From NCBI GenBank assembly GCA_016186945.1, contig JACPKR010000020.1, forward strand, positions 1 to 64,000: a DNA stretch of 64,000 bases, written 5' to 3'. Both the position numbers and the translations under genes were made by a program. Source of the DNA: Deltaproteobacteria bacterium (GTDB lineage: Bacteria; Bdellovibrionota_B; Oligoflexia; Oligoflexales; Bog-1112). Shown one piece after another: positions 63,702 through 64,000 of this stretch (its first letter is position 1; each line of letters starts with the position of its first letter). Below the pieces are notes generated by a model. That model had not been told where the DNA came from and ran no database searches. It saw only the letters and a list, made by a program, of their open reading frames with translations.

Positions 63702-63879
63702 CTATAGTCTTTGAGAAAAAGAATTTGTGGAGAGGACCTTTTTTGCACTGTCATCCCGCGGCTTGACCGCGGGATCCAAAGAGGCAGCCTTCCTCGAACA
63801 AGTTGGATCCCGCGGTCAAGCCGCGGGATGACAGGCTCGTAAAAGTTTGTCCCCAAATTGATTATCTTGAACACTATAG
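63702..63879 (+). repeat. R2 repeat with an inserted palindromic element
   Basis: Left end CTATAGTCTTTGAGAAAAAG and right end GATTATCTTGAACACTATAG are intact and give the clearest view of the R2 inverted ends. The middle, from after GAGGACCTTTTTTG to before AAAAGTTTGTCCCC, has been replaced by a different palindromic element. Confidence 0.88.
63749..63833. mobile_element. R3 palindromic element nested in R2
   Basis: Two perfectly complementary 31-base arms, 63749-63779 and 63803-63833, begin TGTCATCCCGCGGCTTGAC and end GCCGCGGGATGACA, with a 23-base loop. Within each arm CCGCGG and CCGCGGG are themselves near-palindromic. I recall sequences of this TGTCATCCCG(C/T)GG type from intergenic regions of Rickettsiales and other alphaproteobacteria. 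It can form a very stable RNA or DNA hairpin. Confidence 0.9.
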
Positions 63880-63883
63880 TGAT

Positions 63884-64000
63884 ATGGCCTTTACCAACGA
63901 AGAACAAAAAGAGGTAATGCTGAAGGTTCTCTACCTAGGCCCCAAGGGATCTGGGAAGACCAGCAACCTCAAGTCACTTCTCGCTCTGGCTGGGGATACG
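63884..64000 (+). CDS. MglA-like small GTPase, N-terminal part (cut by window edge)
   Basis: 39 codons from ATG at 63884 to the right edge. LKVLYLGPKGSGKTSNLKSL holds the P-loop GPKGSGKT (K25), closely matching the MglA family pattern (KIVYYGPGxxGKTTNL). MglA GTPases set cell polarity and motility in myxobacteria and Bdellovibrio. Switch regions and length cannot be seen. The start codon follows the R2 copy by four bases, so R2 forms its 5' flank; no clear ribosome site is visible within R2's right end. Confidence 0.6.
   Translation, partial: MAFTNEEQKEVMLKVLYLGPKGSGKTSNLKSLLALAGDT

Overview
This is a 64 kb piece of a Gram-negative bacterial chromosome of medium GC, judged by eye. Outer-membrane proteins, several lipoproteins, a Lol/MacB-type ABC exporter, TatA, a response regulator with a PilZ-like domain, an FHA-GGDEF cyclase and an MglA-like GTPase cut by the right edge suggest a deltaproteobacterium- or Bdellovibrionota-like organism. 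The giant protein with a SecA-like motor, the secreted PHD finger and a sphingosine-1-phosphate-lyase-type enzyme suggest contact with eukaryotic cells. Both the taxonomy and the lifestyle are inferences. No tRNA or rRNA gene and no CRISPR array was seen.

Layout. 1-96: start of a transposase, cut by the left edge. 0.3-9.5 kb: metalloprotease lipoprotein, metallo-beta-lactamase-fold hydrolase, two FAD oxidoreductases, a GH1 glucosidase and a DUF3108 protein. 9.8-13.3 kb: a NarK-like transporter and an AbiE-type toxin-antitoxin pair whose toxin gene is frameshifted. 13.3-25.5 kb: a large lipoprotein with a G13 tract, then a tightly coupled minus-strand operon (ABC ATPase, two FtsX-like permeases, LolA-like protein, beta-barrel) and a kinase/regulator pair. 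25.6-34.8 kb: two secreted proteins, an FGGY kinase/S1P lyase pair, an acyl-CoA ligase and tatA. 34.9-41.2 kb: a large secreted protein and biotin genes bioB, bioF and a fused bioD-bioA. 41.3-53.3 kb: YitT-like protein, small membrane proteins, diguanylate cyclase, cation/proton antiporter, S1-like protein, SRP RNA, dnaX and an FKBP lipoprotein. 53.5-64 kb: a 3195-codon giant gene, a secreted PHD-finger protein and the start of an MglA-like gene.

The most striking genome-scale feature is two families of small, non-autonomous, MITE-like repeats. R1 is about 145 bp when complete, has roughly 24-bp terminal inverted repeats and occurs about 20 times as full or broken copies. One copy has an 8-9 bp target duplication at the end of tatA. 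R2 is about 165 bp with imperfect inverted ends and occurs six times, all in one orientation. Both have become parts of genes: an R1 copy supplies the Shine-Dalgarno sequence of the giant gene, and R2 copies supply stop codons. A third palindromic element lies inside one R2 copy.

The best candidates for undescribed biology are the pair made of the giant SecA-like/putative cysteine-protease protein and the exported PHD finger, and the R1/R2 repeats as mobile suppliers of translation signals.
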